DNA from: Acidobacteriota bacterium | GTDB taxonomy: Bacteria; Acidobacteriota; Terriglobia; Acidiferrales; UBA7541 | DNA: 64,000 nt | Assembly: GCA_013289955.1 (NCBI GenBank) | Contig: JABCYZ010000026.1 | Coordinates: 31,323-95,322 of the forward strand | Direction of reading: 5' to 3' | Shown: positions 17,708 to 25,257 of the stretch, in pieces | Layout: each line of letters opens with the position of its first letter | Numbering within the stretch: position 1 is the stretch's first letter | Translations under genes and position numbers: made by a program | Notes under the pieces: model-generated | Told to the model about the DNA's origin: nothing | Databases searched by the model: none | The model's input: the letters and a program-made list of their open reading frames with translations, nothing else

Positions 17708-19366
17708 CTACATTCCTTCGTAGTTGGGGCCGCCGCCGCCTTCGGGAACGACCCAATCGATAATTTGGTAGGGATCGGCGATGTCGCAGGTTTTGCAGTG
17801 AACACAGTTGGCGGCGTTGATTTTTAGTTTCAGGGCGCCGCTGGAATCCTTCGCCATTTCGTAGACCGCCGCGGGACAAAAATACTGACAAGGATTGCCG
17901 TACTCGACCACACATTTTGTGGAGCAGATATTGGTGTCGGCGACGTGGAGATGGCAGGGCTGGTCTTCTTCGTGGCGCGTGCCGGAGTGGTATACGTCGG
18001 TCAAACGATCGAAGGTCAGCTTGCCGTCGCCCTTGAAGCGTTCTGGGCCGGGGCGGCCGTTGATTTTTTTGTAGTGCTTGTAGCCAGCCTCGGCGTGCAT
18101 GGGGTCGATAAGGCCACGGCCGCCGGTGATTTGCTGGAAAGCGGTGTGGAGGAAGCCGCCGAGCATGCCGTGTTGGAAGGATTGGTGGAAATTGCGGACT
18201 TGCCAGAGTTCTTTTTTGATGTAGCTTTGCTCGATTTTTTGGGGGAAGGAGCTTAGTGCCTTGGCGGAGGCCGCACCGGTTTTCAGGGCTTCGAGGATGG
18301 TTTCAGCAGCCAGCATGCCGCTCTTTATGGCCATGTGGATGCCTTTGAGCCGCTGGGAGTCGAGGAAGCTGGCGGAGTCGCCGATAATGAGGGCGCCGTC
18401 GACGTAATTGCGGGGCATGGCGTACCAGCCGCCATAGGGGAGGGATTTGGCGCCATAGCGGACGAGCTTGCCGCCCTCGAGAATTTTTTTGAGGAACGGA
18501 TGCGTCTTCCAGGTTTGAAAGGCGGCGTGAGGATCGAATTGGGGATCGGCGTATTCCAGAGCGAGGACGAGACCGATGGAGAGTCGATTGTTGGAGAGAC
18601 CGTAAATCCAGCCGCCGCCGTACATGCTGGCGGGGACGGGCCAGCCCAGGGTGTGAGCGACATAGCCGGGTTGGACGCGATTCGGTTGGACGTCCCAGAG
18701 TTCCTTGATGCCAATGCCGTAGGATTGCGGGTTGATGTTGTCGAGTTTTTTTGTGGCGACCAGGTTTTTTGTAAGGGAGCCGCGGGGGCCTTCGGCTAAG
18801 ACGGTTATTTTGGCGCGAAGCTCGTAGCCAGGAGTGTAGTTGTCTTTGGGCTTGCCGTTTTTGTCGAGGCCTTTGTCTTCGGTGATGACGCCGGCGATGC
18901 CTTCGCCTTCGTAGATGAGTTGCGCACCGCCGAATTCTTTGAAGACGTTGACGCCGGCGGCTTCGACGAGGCCGCCTAGCCATTTTGTGAGTTTGCTGAG
19001 GGAGACGACGTAGTTGCCTTTGTTCTGGAAGGGTGGCGGGGTGATGGGAAAACGGAAGGAAGAGTTTTTGGTGAAGAGGAGAGCGGCGGAATCGGTCACG
19101 GGAGTGTCGAGGGGCGCGGATTTTTGGAAGTCGGGGACGAGTTCGGCGAGCGCTTTGGGATTCATGATGGCGCCGGAGAGTTGGTGTGCGCCGATTTCGC
19201 GGCCTTTTTCGAGGACATAAATATTTTCGGCAGAGAGCGGAGGCTTGGCGCCGGAGTCGTTGTGTTTCTTGATGAGGTTGGCTAGATGGAGGGCGCAGGA
19301 GAGGCCGGCGGGGCCTGCACCGACGATCAGGACGTCGGTTTCGAGTTGTTCGCGCTGGACGGTCAT
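17708..19366 (-). CDS. etfD: Electron transfer flavoprotein-ubiquinone oxidoreductase
   Basis: A 552-residue membrane-associated flavo-iron-sulfur enzyme (ETF-QO) that takes electrons from reduced ETF and reduces the quinone pool. The FAD motif VGAGPAGLSCALHLA is near residue 17. The C-terminal 4Fe-4S domain holds CVVEYGNPCQYFCPAAVYE and NCVHCKTCDIADPYQIIDW. Length matches the family. The ETF subunit genes (etfBA) lie on the same strand but about 3.9 kb upstream, beyond a scarred interval. Given a menaquinone-type neighbour (MqnD-like) in this window, the real acceptor could be menaquinone; that is inference. Confidence 0.95.
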   Translation of the reverse strand: MTVQREQLETDVLIVGAGPAGLSCALHLANLIKKHNDSGAKPPLSAENIYVLEKGREIGAHQLSGAIMNPKALAELVPDFQKSAPLDTPVTDSAALLFTKNSSFRFPITPPPFQNKGNYVVSLSKLTKWLGGLVEAAGVNVFKEFGGAQLIYEGEGIAGVITEDKGLDKNGKPKDNYTPGYELRAKITVLAEGPRGSLTKNLVATKKLDNINPQSYGIGIKELWDVQPNRVQPGYVAHTLGWPVPASMYGGGWIYGLSNNRLSIGLVLALEYADPQFDPHAAFQTWKTHPFLKKILEGGKLVRYGAKSLPYGGWYAMPRNYVDGALIIGDSASFLDSQRLKGIHMAIKSGMLAAETILEALKTGAASAKALSSFPQKIEQSYIKKELWQVRNFHQSFQHGMLGGFLHTAFQQITGGRGLIDPMHAEAGYKHYKKINGRPGPERFKGDGKLTFDRLTDVYHSGTRHEEDQPCHLHVADTNICSTKCVVEYGNPCQYFCPAAVYEMAKDSSGALKLKINAANCVHCKTCDIADPYQIIDWVVPEGGGGPNYEGM

Positions 19367-19503
19367 ACGCTATTTCTAGACAGAGCTACTTCCTTTTTGT
19401 TGTATGACTATAAATCCCAATGAACAAGCAATACGTTGAAAATCGCGTGCCGTGGCACTAGGCATTCCCTATCTCAGTAGAATTGGCAGGAATCCCTTGA
19501 CCT

Positions 19504-19547
19504 CTTTCACGGCGGTAACACGGGTTCAAATCCCGTTGGGGACGCTA
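19504..19547 (+). pseudogene. 3' half of a tRNA-Glu (UUC), no 5' half
   Basis: From the anticodon loop on, the sequence matches tRNA-Glu: loop CTTTCAC with anticodon TTC at 19506-19508, 3' anticodon stem GGCGG, T-arm ACGGG-TTCAAAT-CCCGT, acceptor strand TGGGGAC and discriminator G, ending CTA instead of CCA. The 5' partners (GTCCCCA acceptor, CCGCC anticodon stem) are absent upstream. It is therefore a tRNA 3' fragment rather than a functional tRNA. Such halves are commonly left as attachment-site copies when elements integrate into tRNA genes. Confidence 0.65.
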
Positions 19548-19630
19548 ACCTTATCAACCACTTGCAAATCCCCTCCAGAATTTTGTACGTCCGTTAACGT
19601 CCGGAAACCCTTGGCGCTTGGTTTCCGTGG

Positions 19631-19871
19631 TTAGAGGCGGTACGGATAGCTGGCTAACTTTAACCTCAAGTGCACCCACGCGTCGAGATCGGATGTGCGG
19701 AAGCGCCACAATTTCCCGATCTGCATGACGCGTATCTCACCCTTGCGGGCGAGCCGTTGAAGTGTTTTTTGGGTGGATCTGCAGCAAGGCTGCCGCCTCG
19801 AGCGAATCGACTAACCTCTCGAAATGAGGAACCGGCTGGCTTACTGGCGTTGCTTCGTGCATCTCGCTCAT
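19631..19871 (-). pseudogene. Excisionase-like HTH protein, single-base frameshift
   Basis: Starting at the ATG at 19871 (AGGAG site upstream), the product reads LVDSLEAAALLQIHPK and then breaks in a run of six A. Skipping one A restores TLQRLARKGEIRVMQIGKL, then WRFRTSDLDAWV, and runs to a TAA at 19631. The joined product of about 79 residues is a MerR/excisionase-type helix-turn-helix domain (HTH_17). The frameshift in the A6 run could be a true lesion, a sequencing error or slippage. It lies about 85 bp from the tRNA-Glu fragment. Confidence 0.72.
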
Positions 19872-20093
19872 AAAATCTCCTGCAGCGACAGTCGAGACCG
19901 GGCTGTAAGCACCGCGTCGTCTGAAGGTCGGATGTGGCATCCGATTTCGTCCGACAGATTTCGAGGCCATTCACTACTCGGCTGGCGCTAGTCTTCGCGT
20001 CATGGGCGGACGAGAACATGAAAATCAAATCGGGCGACCATTTCCTTGCCGCCGTTTTACGAGGACGGAAACAGTTTGTGAAAGGAGGCCAGA

Positions 20094-20261
20094 GTGACTT
20101 GGACGAGCTCGTTGGCAAATAAGGAAGCCCAGAAACACAAAACCTCCAAGAAGGAATTAGACAATATGCGGGCCCTGATCGTCCGCGACCTCGCAGACGC
20201 GAGTCTTGCTTGCCTTTCAGCAGAGGACACGGGATGGCTTAGGCTGCGGCGGATGAATTGA
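20094..20261 (+). pseudogene. 5' fragment of a small HEPN-like protein gene
   Basis: A strong AAAGGAGG site precedes a GTG at 20094. The 55-codon frame begins VTWTSSLANKEAQKHKTSKK and ends after RALIVRDLADASLACLSAED with an unrelated short tail. Full-length proteins of this kind, as I recall them, continue with RFATAYNAAL and a long helix, so the gene appears cut near 20226. Its end overlaps the opposite-strand hydrolase gene by about 23 bp, which suggests a recombination junction. The family assignment rests on recalled sequence pattern only. Confidence 0.5.
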
Positions 20262-21051
20262 AGAAACGGTAGAGTTCGCTCGCGACAATCTCGGGCCTGG
20301 TCAGAGGGATGAAGTGGCCCGAGTCGACGACGAGAACTTTCGATCGGGGAATCAGAGCGGAAGCGCGCTCTGCGAAGGATTGTGGCACCGCGGTATCCTG
20401 AGCGCCGTGGAAGATCAGCGTCGGAACCGAAAGATGCGGCAACATGCCTGGAACTTCCTCGAGAAGCTCGGCTGGATTCCCATAGCGCATCACTGACATG
20501 AAACGCCAAGCGCCTCGCAGCCCGGAAAAGGGAGCGCGAAACTCTTTGACGGCATTGGCGGACTCCGGTTGGCGTGACTCGAGCGCGATACGCATAACAA
20601 CGTTCCAGAAAATCGCGCTCACGAGGGGAGCGAGCATCTCGCCGACGATTGGCGCGCGCATAAAACGAAAAAGGTGAAAAGGTTTCAGATCCGGAAACAT
20701 GGCTGGGGAAAGCAGCACGAGATGGTCGACATGATCTTGAAAAGAGTAGGCATAGTGCACAGCAACGGCGGAGCCTGCATCATGACCGACGACGTGCCAC
20801 TTCTCGATGCCGCGCTCGATGCGGATTCGCTCAATCTGTTCCGCAAGAATCGCCAGCTGTTTGGGGCCGTAGGGAATTTTGGGGGACTCGCCAAGACCTG
20901 GCAAATCCACGGCCAAACAATGGAACCGACCGCGCAGCTTACTGATGACGCCGTCCCACAGCCTGCCGCTGGTGGGCATGCCGTGTATGAACAGAACGGG
21001 ATAGCCTGACCCGGAAGAAAACAGATGCATGAAACACCCCTGTACCGCCAA
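20239..21051 (-). CDS. Alpha/beta hydrolase, epoxide hydrolase/haloalkane dehalogenase type
   Basis: A 270-residue alpha/beta hydrolase. The oxyanion motif is HGMPTSG; the nucleophile elbow is VVGHDAGS, with Asp rather than Ser; the late His is in DSGHFIPL. An Asp nucleophile points to the epoxide hydrolase, dehalogenase and fluoroacetate dehalogenase branch, which forms an ester enzyme intermediate. A cap domain covers about residues 130-200. A second ATG lies seven codons in. It is 7 bp downstream of a flavoprotein gene, so the two likely act together in tailoring or detoxifying a small molecule. Substrate unknown. Confidence 0.83.
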   Translation of the reverse strand: MAVQGCFMHLFSSGSGYPVLFIHGMPTSGRLWDGVISKLRGRFHCLAVDLPGLGESPKIPYGPKQLAILAEQIERIRIERGIEKWHVVGHDAGSAVAVHYAYSFQDHVDHLVLLSPAMFPDLKPFHLFRFMRAPIVGEMLAPLVSAIFWNVVMRIALESRQPESANAVKEFRAPFSGLRGAWRFMSVMRYGNPAELLEEVPGMLPHLSVPTLIFHGAQDTAVPQSFAERASALIPRSKVLVVDSGHFIPLTRPEIVASELYRFFNSSAAA

Positions 21052-21058
21052 ATTCGGG

Positions 21059-22372
21059 CTAGCTCGCTTTTACCGAAGATTGCGAAAGCGATTTGCAGCA
21101 CCGGTAAAGAATCCATTGACAGGCCCGAGAAAATTCCGTCAAGAACATGAGCAACATGGTCGAAAAGAGACCGTTGGGTTTGAAACGCGCGTACAAGACG
21201 TTCACGCCCCAAGCAGGACTGATGTACGCGCCGGCCGAGCCTCCCATGCCAAGCCGATTTCTCACTTGCGGCTGATAGACGAGGTTCTCGACTCCGCTAT
21301 TAAAAAAGCCGGCCAACTGAGCAACGCGACGGCCATAGGAAACTCTGGCGCGAAGCGACAGCTTGTTACGCTTGCGGTACTTCAGAATCAGGCCGCAGGA
21401 TTCCTCGGCGTGCCGCAAGGCAGCCGTAACTCCGTTGGCTGTGATGGGGTCCATCATGCATGCGGCTTCACCCGCAATCAGCCAGTTGGGCCCTGCAACT
21501 CCGAGGTGAACTCGGGACCTGAAGGAAGTAACGTTGAGCTCATCGAGAGTGGCCGTTTCCAGCAGTGATTGGAAACGGGAGAATCTCATCAGCCTGTGGC
21601 GGAAAATCTCCTTCAGGGTGAATCCCTGCTCGCGTTTGGCTTTCACAGCGGCGCCCGCAGCGACGTACCCCACGCTCACCACGCCAGCGCTCACGGGAAT
21701 TTCCCAAATCCAGTCGAGGTATTCAGGTGACTCAGGTTCTACGTACACTGTCGTTGCTTCGATCGGATCGGAGACCGGGAAGTAGTCCCACACCGCGACT
21801 TTTGCGGGGCCGTAGTCAACGGCGCGGAGCTGGAATTCGCGAGCCAGCAGAGCTGTGGCGAATCCCGAGGCGTCGATAAACCAAGGCGAGGAGAACTGCT
21901 CACCGCTTGCCGTATGCACAGAAGAGATGTGCTTGCCGGTTCTCTCGACGCGAACCACCTTGTCTCGAACCAGCGTGGCACCGGAATCGATAGCCTTTTT
22001 GCGGAGTTCCTCGTCCATCCGTGTGCGATCGACATGCAAAGTGCGAATTTCGAGGTTAAAAGGCGGACGTGAAAACCAGGAAAAAGGGAAATATTCTTCG
22101 GTCTGACCTTCGCGGGATTTTACGACCACGCGGCGCTTCAAGGTTCCTATACGCCGCGCAAGCACGTCGTCCAGGGACAGGCCCAGATTTCCAAGCAGGT
22201 CGGGCGTGGACCAGTCCAGAGACTCGCCGACTGGCTGGCGCGAGGTATCGGCCGGATCAATGCAGACGGTTTTTAGGCCCGCTTTTGCCAGATGCAAGGA
22301 AGCTGCCTTTCCGGCCAAGCCGCCCCCGATAACGGTAACGTCGCAGGTTGTTACAGGCCGCTGATCGGGCAT
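21059..22372 (-). CDS. FAD-dependent monooxygenase of the tryptophan halogenase superfamily
   Basis: A 437-residue flavoprotein. The N-terminal FAD fold is VTVIGGGLAGKAASLHLAKAG; the later FAD segment is LIAGEAACMMDPITANGVTAAL. The stretch DWIWEIPVS closely resembles the WxWxIP motif that blocks substrate oxygenation in flavin-dependent halogenases. I could not identify the catalytic Lys of true halogenases with confidence, so a monooxygenase or geranylgeranyl-reductase-like role remains possible. It forms a two-gene unit with the Asp-nucleophile hydrolase. Two hydrophobic stretches occur near the C-terminus (LFSTMLLMFLTEF), hinting at membrane association. Confidence 0.75.
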   Translation of the reverse strand: MPDQRPVTTCDVTVIGGGLAGKAASLHLAKAGLKTVCIDPADTSRQPVGESLDWSTPDLLGNLGLSLDDVLARRIGTLKRRVVVKSREGQTEEYFPFSWFSRPPFNLEIRTLHVDRTRMDEELRKKAIDSGATLVRDKVVRVERTGKHISSVHTASGEQFSSPWFIDASGFATALLAREFQLRAVDYGPAKVAVWDYFPVSDPIEATTVYVEPESPEYLDWIWEIPVSAGVVSVGYVAAGAAVKAKREQGFTLKEIFRHRLMRFSRFQSLLETATLDELNVTSFRSRVHLGVAGPNWLIAGEAACMMDPITANGVTAALRHAEESCGLILKYRKRNKLSLRARVSYGRRVAQLAGFFNSGVENLVYQPQVRNRLGMGGSAGAYISPAWGVNVLYARFKPNGLFSTMLLMFLTEFSRACQWILYRCCKSLSQSSVKAS

Positions 22373-22647
22373 GGCTAAATAGGTGCCGCCAAACTGGTTG
22401 TTGCTTGGTTACGTTGGCCCAACTTGGCGGGAAAAGTACCATCTCTGACAGAGGGCATCTATAGTAGGAAACCATTAGTCGGCGGCAGCTTCGCCGACGG
22501 TCTGGGAGCATCGAGCCATGCCGACCAGGTGCGTTCGGATCGACGGCGGATTGGCTTCTTTTAGAGAGGTCGAGCAGCCGGGCCTCGAGCGGTTCGAGGG
22601 CTGCAGCCGAAGGCTTGACCGGAACGATACGCGACGAGATTGTGTGG

Positions 22648-23049
22648 CTAGCCGTTTTCGACGCGGGCCTTGATATCCGAGTACGCCGTATCGATGAGCC
22701 TGCTTAGCGCCTCGGTGTTTGTGGCCGTTCCCGGTCTGAGCTTCACATGACGCATGAACTTGCCGCTGCCTTCCAACAAGCGCGCCGGATCCGGCAGTGC
22801 TGCGCCGTGAAAGAACCCCACGTTTGCGTGCGAGGTGAATACATTCACATAGCCGAAGGGCGCATCTCCCAAACATACAACCGGACAGCCGTCATGCAGA
22901 AGCTCCCGGACTTCGTCCCCGCACTTTCGCATCACCTCAAACCACTCATGGGCGATGGCTCCCAATTCACCTGCATGCTCTTTCATCCACGCATCGATGG
23001 CGGGATCCCGCTCAACAGCGCCGTCGAATCGCAGCAAGTCCGTTCTCAT
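22648..23049 (-). CDS. DUF1801 (YdhG-like) protein
   Basis: A 133-residue cytosolic protein with the DUF1801 core: VRELLHDGCPVVCLGDAPFGYVNVFTSHANVGFFHGAALPDPARLLEGSGKFMRHVKLR. This domain is related to the frataxin-like YdhG fold and has no settled function. It sits alone, 178 bp upstream of etfA's stop and 275 bp before the flavoprotein start. An ATG with a weak ribosome site opens the gene. It belongs to the set of genes lying between etfBA and etfD. Confidence 0.82.
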   Translation of the reverse strand: MRTDLLRFDGAVERDPAIDAWMKEHAGELGAIAHEWFEVMRKCGDEVRELLHDGCPVVCLGDAPFGYVNVFTSHANVGFFHGAALPDPARLLEGSGKFMRHVKLRPGTATNTEALSRLIDTAYSDIKARVENG

Positions 23050-23228
23050 CGTCGCTCGCCTTTCTGATGGCCATCCGATAGTTCTTCCGTGCCCGATTAG
23101 GTCGAGTCATTTCAGGATTATCCCCGAAATGGGAACGACGTGTCCCACCCAAAAGGCCTGACGGGGCGGCCTAAATCCTGACTCGCGGCGACCAGAAACC
23201 GGCCCTCGATCTGGAGGCGGCTGAGTGG

Positions 23229-24218
23229 CTAGGAGGATTTGGATTTTTCGAGGGCTTCGGTGAGGGCGGGCATGATTTCGAAAATGTCGGCGACTACGCC
23301 GTAGTCGGCGATTTCGAAGATGGGTGCGTTGGCGTCTTTGTTGATGGCGACGATGGTGCGTGCGCCTTTCATGCCGACGACGTGCTGGATGGCCCCGCTG
23401 ATGCCGAGAGCGAGGTAGAGTTTGGGGGCGACGGTTTGGCCGGAGCTGCCGATTTGGCGCTCCATGGGGAGCCAGCCTTCGTCGCAGATGGGGCGGGAGG
23501 CGGCGATTTCGCCGCCGAGGGCTTTGGCGAGCGTTTCGGCCTGGGGAATGTTTTCCGGGGCTTTGATGCCTCGGCCGATGGAGACGATGATGGGAGCTTG
23601 CGTGAGGTCGACGGCGGATTTGGCTTCTTTGAAAAGGTCGAGGGGCTTGGTACGGATTTGACCGGGGGCTAGCGTCACGGGGAATGCGTTGACTGGGGCT
23701 TTGCCGGACGGATGCGCGGCTAGAAGATCGGCGCGGAAGGCTCCGGATTGGAAGGAGGCGAACCAGGGGGCGGCGCCCTGGAAGGTGACGTCGGCGGCGG
23801 TTTTGCCCTGAAACATTTGGCGGACGAAGATGAGTTTCCCGGATTCGTGGCGGTAGCCGATGCAGTCGCCGATCATGCCTTTGCCGAGGCTGGCGGCGAG
23901 TTTGGGGACAAAGTCGCGGACCTGGTAGGTGTGGGGGAAGAGGACGAGATCGGGCTTGGCGGAGCCGATGACTTGCTCGAGGGCGATGCAGTAGCCGTCG
24001 GGAGTATAGGCTTCCAGTAAATCGTGTTCGACGGTCAGAATTTCGGCGACGTTTTTTGTGGCGAGTTCGTCGGCGAACGGCGCTACGCCTTTGCCGATGA
24101 CTACGGCGGTGATCGTGCTCGGCGTAGCCGAGGAGACTTGCTGGGCGGCGGCTAACGTTTCGAAGCTGGCGTTGTTCCACTTGCCTTGGCGGAGCTCGGT
24201 GATGACCAGGATTTTCAT
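23229..24218 (-). CDS. etfA: Electron transfer flavoprotein alpha subunit
   Basis: A 329-residue subunit of soluble ETF. The C-terminal FAD-binding domain is intact: GRGIKAPENIPQAETLAKALG, then ASRPICDEGWLPMERQIGSSG and the closing LGISGAIQHVVGMKGARTIVAINKD. It transfers electrons from acyl-CoA and other dehydrogenases to ETF-QO. Its ATG lies just beyond the etfB stop, so the two are translationally coupled. The AINKD form is typical of canonical rather than bifurcating ETF, though this alone does not settle the type. Confidence 0.95.
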   Translation of the reverse strand: MKILVITELRQGKWNNASFETLAAAQQVSSATPSTITAVVIGKGVAPFADELATKNVAEILTVEHDLLEAYTPDGYCIALEQVIGSAKPDLVLFPHTYQVRDFVPKLAASLGKGMIGDCIGYRHESGKLIFVRQMFQGKTAADVTFQGAAPWFASFQSGAFRADLLAAHPSGKAPVNAFPVTLAPGQIRTKPLDLFKEAKSAVDLTQAPIIVSIGRGIKAPENIPQAETLAKALGGEIAASRPICDEGWLPMERQIGSSGQTVAPKLYLALGISGAIQHVVGMKGARTIVAINKDANAPIFEIADYGVVADIFEIMPALTEALEKSKSS

Positions 24219-24219
24219 G

Positions 24220-24984
24220 TTAGATGACCCGCGCTTCGAACTTTAGTTTTTCTACTAGCATGGTGGCGACTTCCTTTGCTGTGCCGGTGAGGAATTCGGT
24301 TTTTTTCGTTTTTGCGGGGACGTAGATTCTTTCGATTTTTTGCGTGGGCTCGTGCTGGATGCCGAGGGATTCGCGCGTGATGGTGGCGATTTCTTTTTTC
24401 TTGGCGGCCATGATGCCTTTTAGGGTGGCGTAGCGGACTTTGTTGATGCCGGACTGGATGGAGAGGACGGCTGGCAAGGGGCATTCGATGTGCTGGAACC
24501 AGCCAGCTTCGAGTTCGCGCTTGAGTTTCATTTTGTCGCCAGCGACTTCGATCTGCATGATGATGGTGGCGTGGGGAAGACCGGAAAGCGCTGCGATGAG
24601 TACTCCGGTTTGGCCGAAACCGTGATCGTCGCTCTGGAGGCCGGTTAGGACGAGGTCGACTTTTTCTTTTTTGATGGCGGCGGCCAGCGCTTTTGCGGAA
24701 CCAAGAGGGTCGAGCTGGGCGAAATTGTCGTCCGAGATGTGGATGCCGCGGTCGGCGCCTTTGGCGAGGGCTTCTTTAATGGTTAGTTTCGCGCGCTCGG
24801 GGCCCATGGAAAGGGCTATGACTTCGCCGCCGTGTTTTTCTTTCAGGCGAAGGGCTTCTTCGAGAGCGTAGCTGTCGGGCTCGTTCATTTCAAAGCCGAT
24901 GTCGGATTCCTTGATCCAGTTTCCGGCGATGGAGAGTGGGGCGTCTTTTGCGGGAACTTGTTTGATGCACACGATGATGTTCAC
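24220..24984 (-). CDS. etfB: Electron transfer flavoprotein beta subunit
   Basis: A 254-residue beta subunit. MNIIVCIKQVPAKDAPL opens the protein, and EMNEPDSYALEEALRLKEKHGGEV with DLVLTGLQSDDHGFGQTGVLIAALSGLPHAT follows. The last is the AMP/FAD-binding stretch. It pairs with EtfA in a heterodimer. It is the first gene of the etfBA unit; a perfect hairpin lies 36 bp upstream of its start. The usual third member, etfD, is downstream but displaced by about 3.9 kb. Confidence 0.95.
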   Translation of the reverse strand: MNIIVCIKQVPAKDAPLSIAGNWIKESDIGFEMNEPDSYALEEALRLKEKHGGEVIALSMGPERAKLTIKEALAKGADRGIHISDDNFAQLDPLGSAKALAAAIKKEKVDLVLTGLQSDDHGFGQTGVLIAALSGLPHATIIMQIEVAGDKMKLKRELEAGWFQHIECPLPAVLSIQSGINKVRYATLKGIMAAKKKEIATITRESLGIQHEPTQKIERIYVPAKTKKTEFLTGTAKEVATMLVEKLKFEARVI

Positions 24985-25019
24985 GGGTTCAGTCCTTGTT
25001 GCCAGAATGCTGCCGAAGA

Positions 25020-25045
25020 CCCGCCCTCAAAAAACCGAGGGCGGG
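25020..25045. repeat. Perfect hairpin CCCGCCCTC / GAGGGCGGG
   Basis: A 9-bp perfect stem with an A-rich 8-nt loop (25020-25028 and 25037-25045), directly followed by a second GC palindrome (GGGACGCCC-like). It lies between fabF and etfB, both on the minus strand. It could end the fabF transcript from upstream or be a dispersed intergenic repeat. No U-run is present on the minus strand. Confidence 0.5.
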
Positions 25046-25257
25046 ACGCCCGCCAGTCCATCTTTGGTTTTGGTGGAATCATTGTACCAACTTACGATTG
25101 TTAGTTACTAACAGTATTGATCGGTCCGGCTTAGCATTACGACGGCAGCCGGTCCAAAGACCGGCCGCTCGAACGGATTCCGCAAACCACACATTTTGCT
25201 GGCTCCACGAGTAGATTCCGCCGGGCTGCAGCTACCACAGAACCAAGTCCGTGCTAT

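Noticed and set aside
19452..19547. A complete tRNA-Glu
   Set aside because: Only the 3' half pairs with the tRNA-Glu model; the 5' acceptor and 5' anticodon stem strands are not found upstream.
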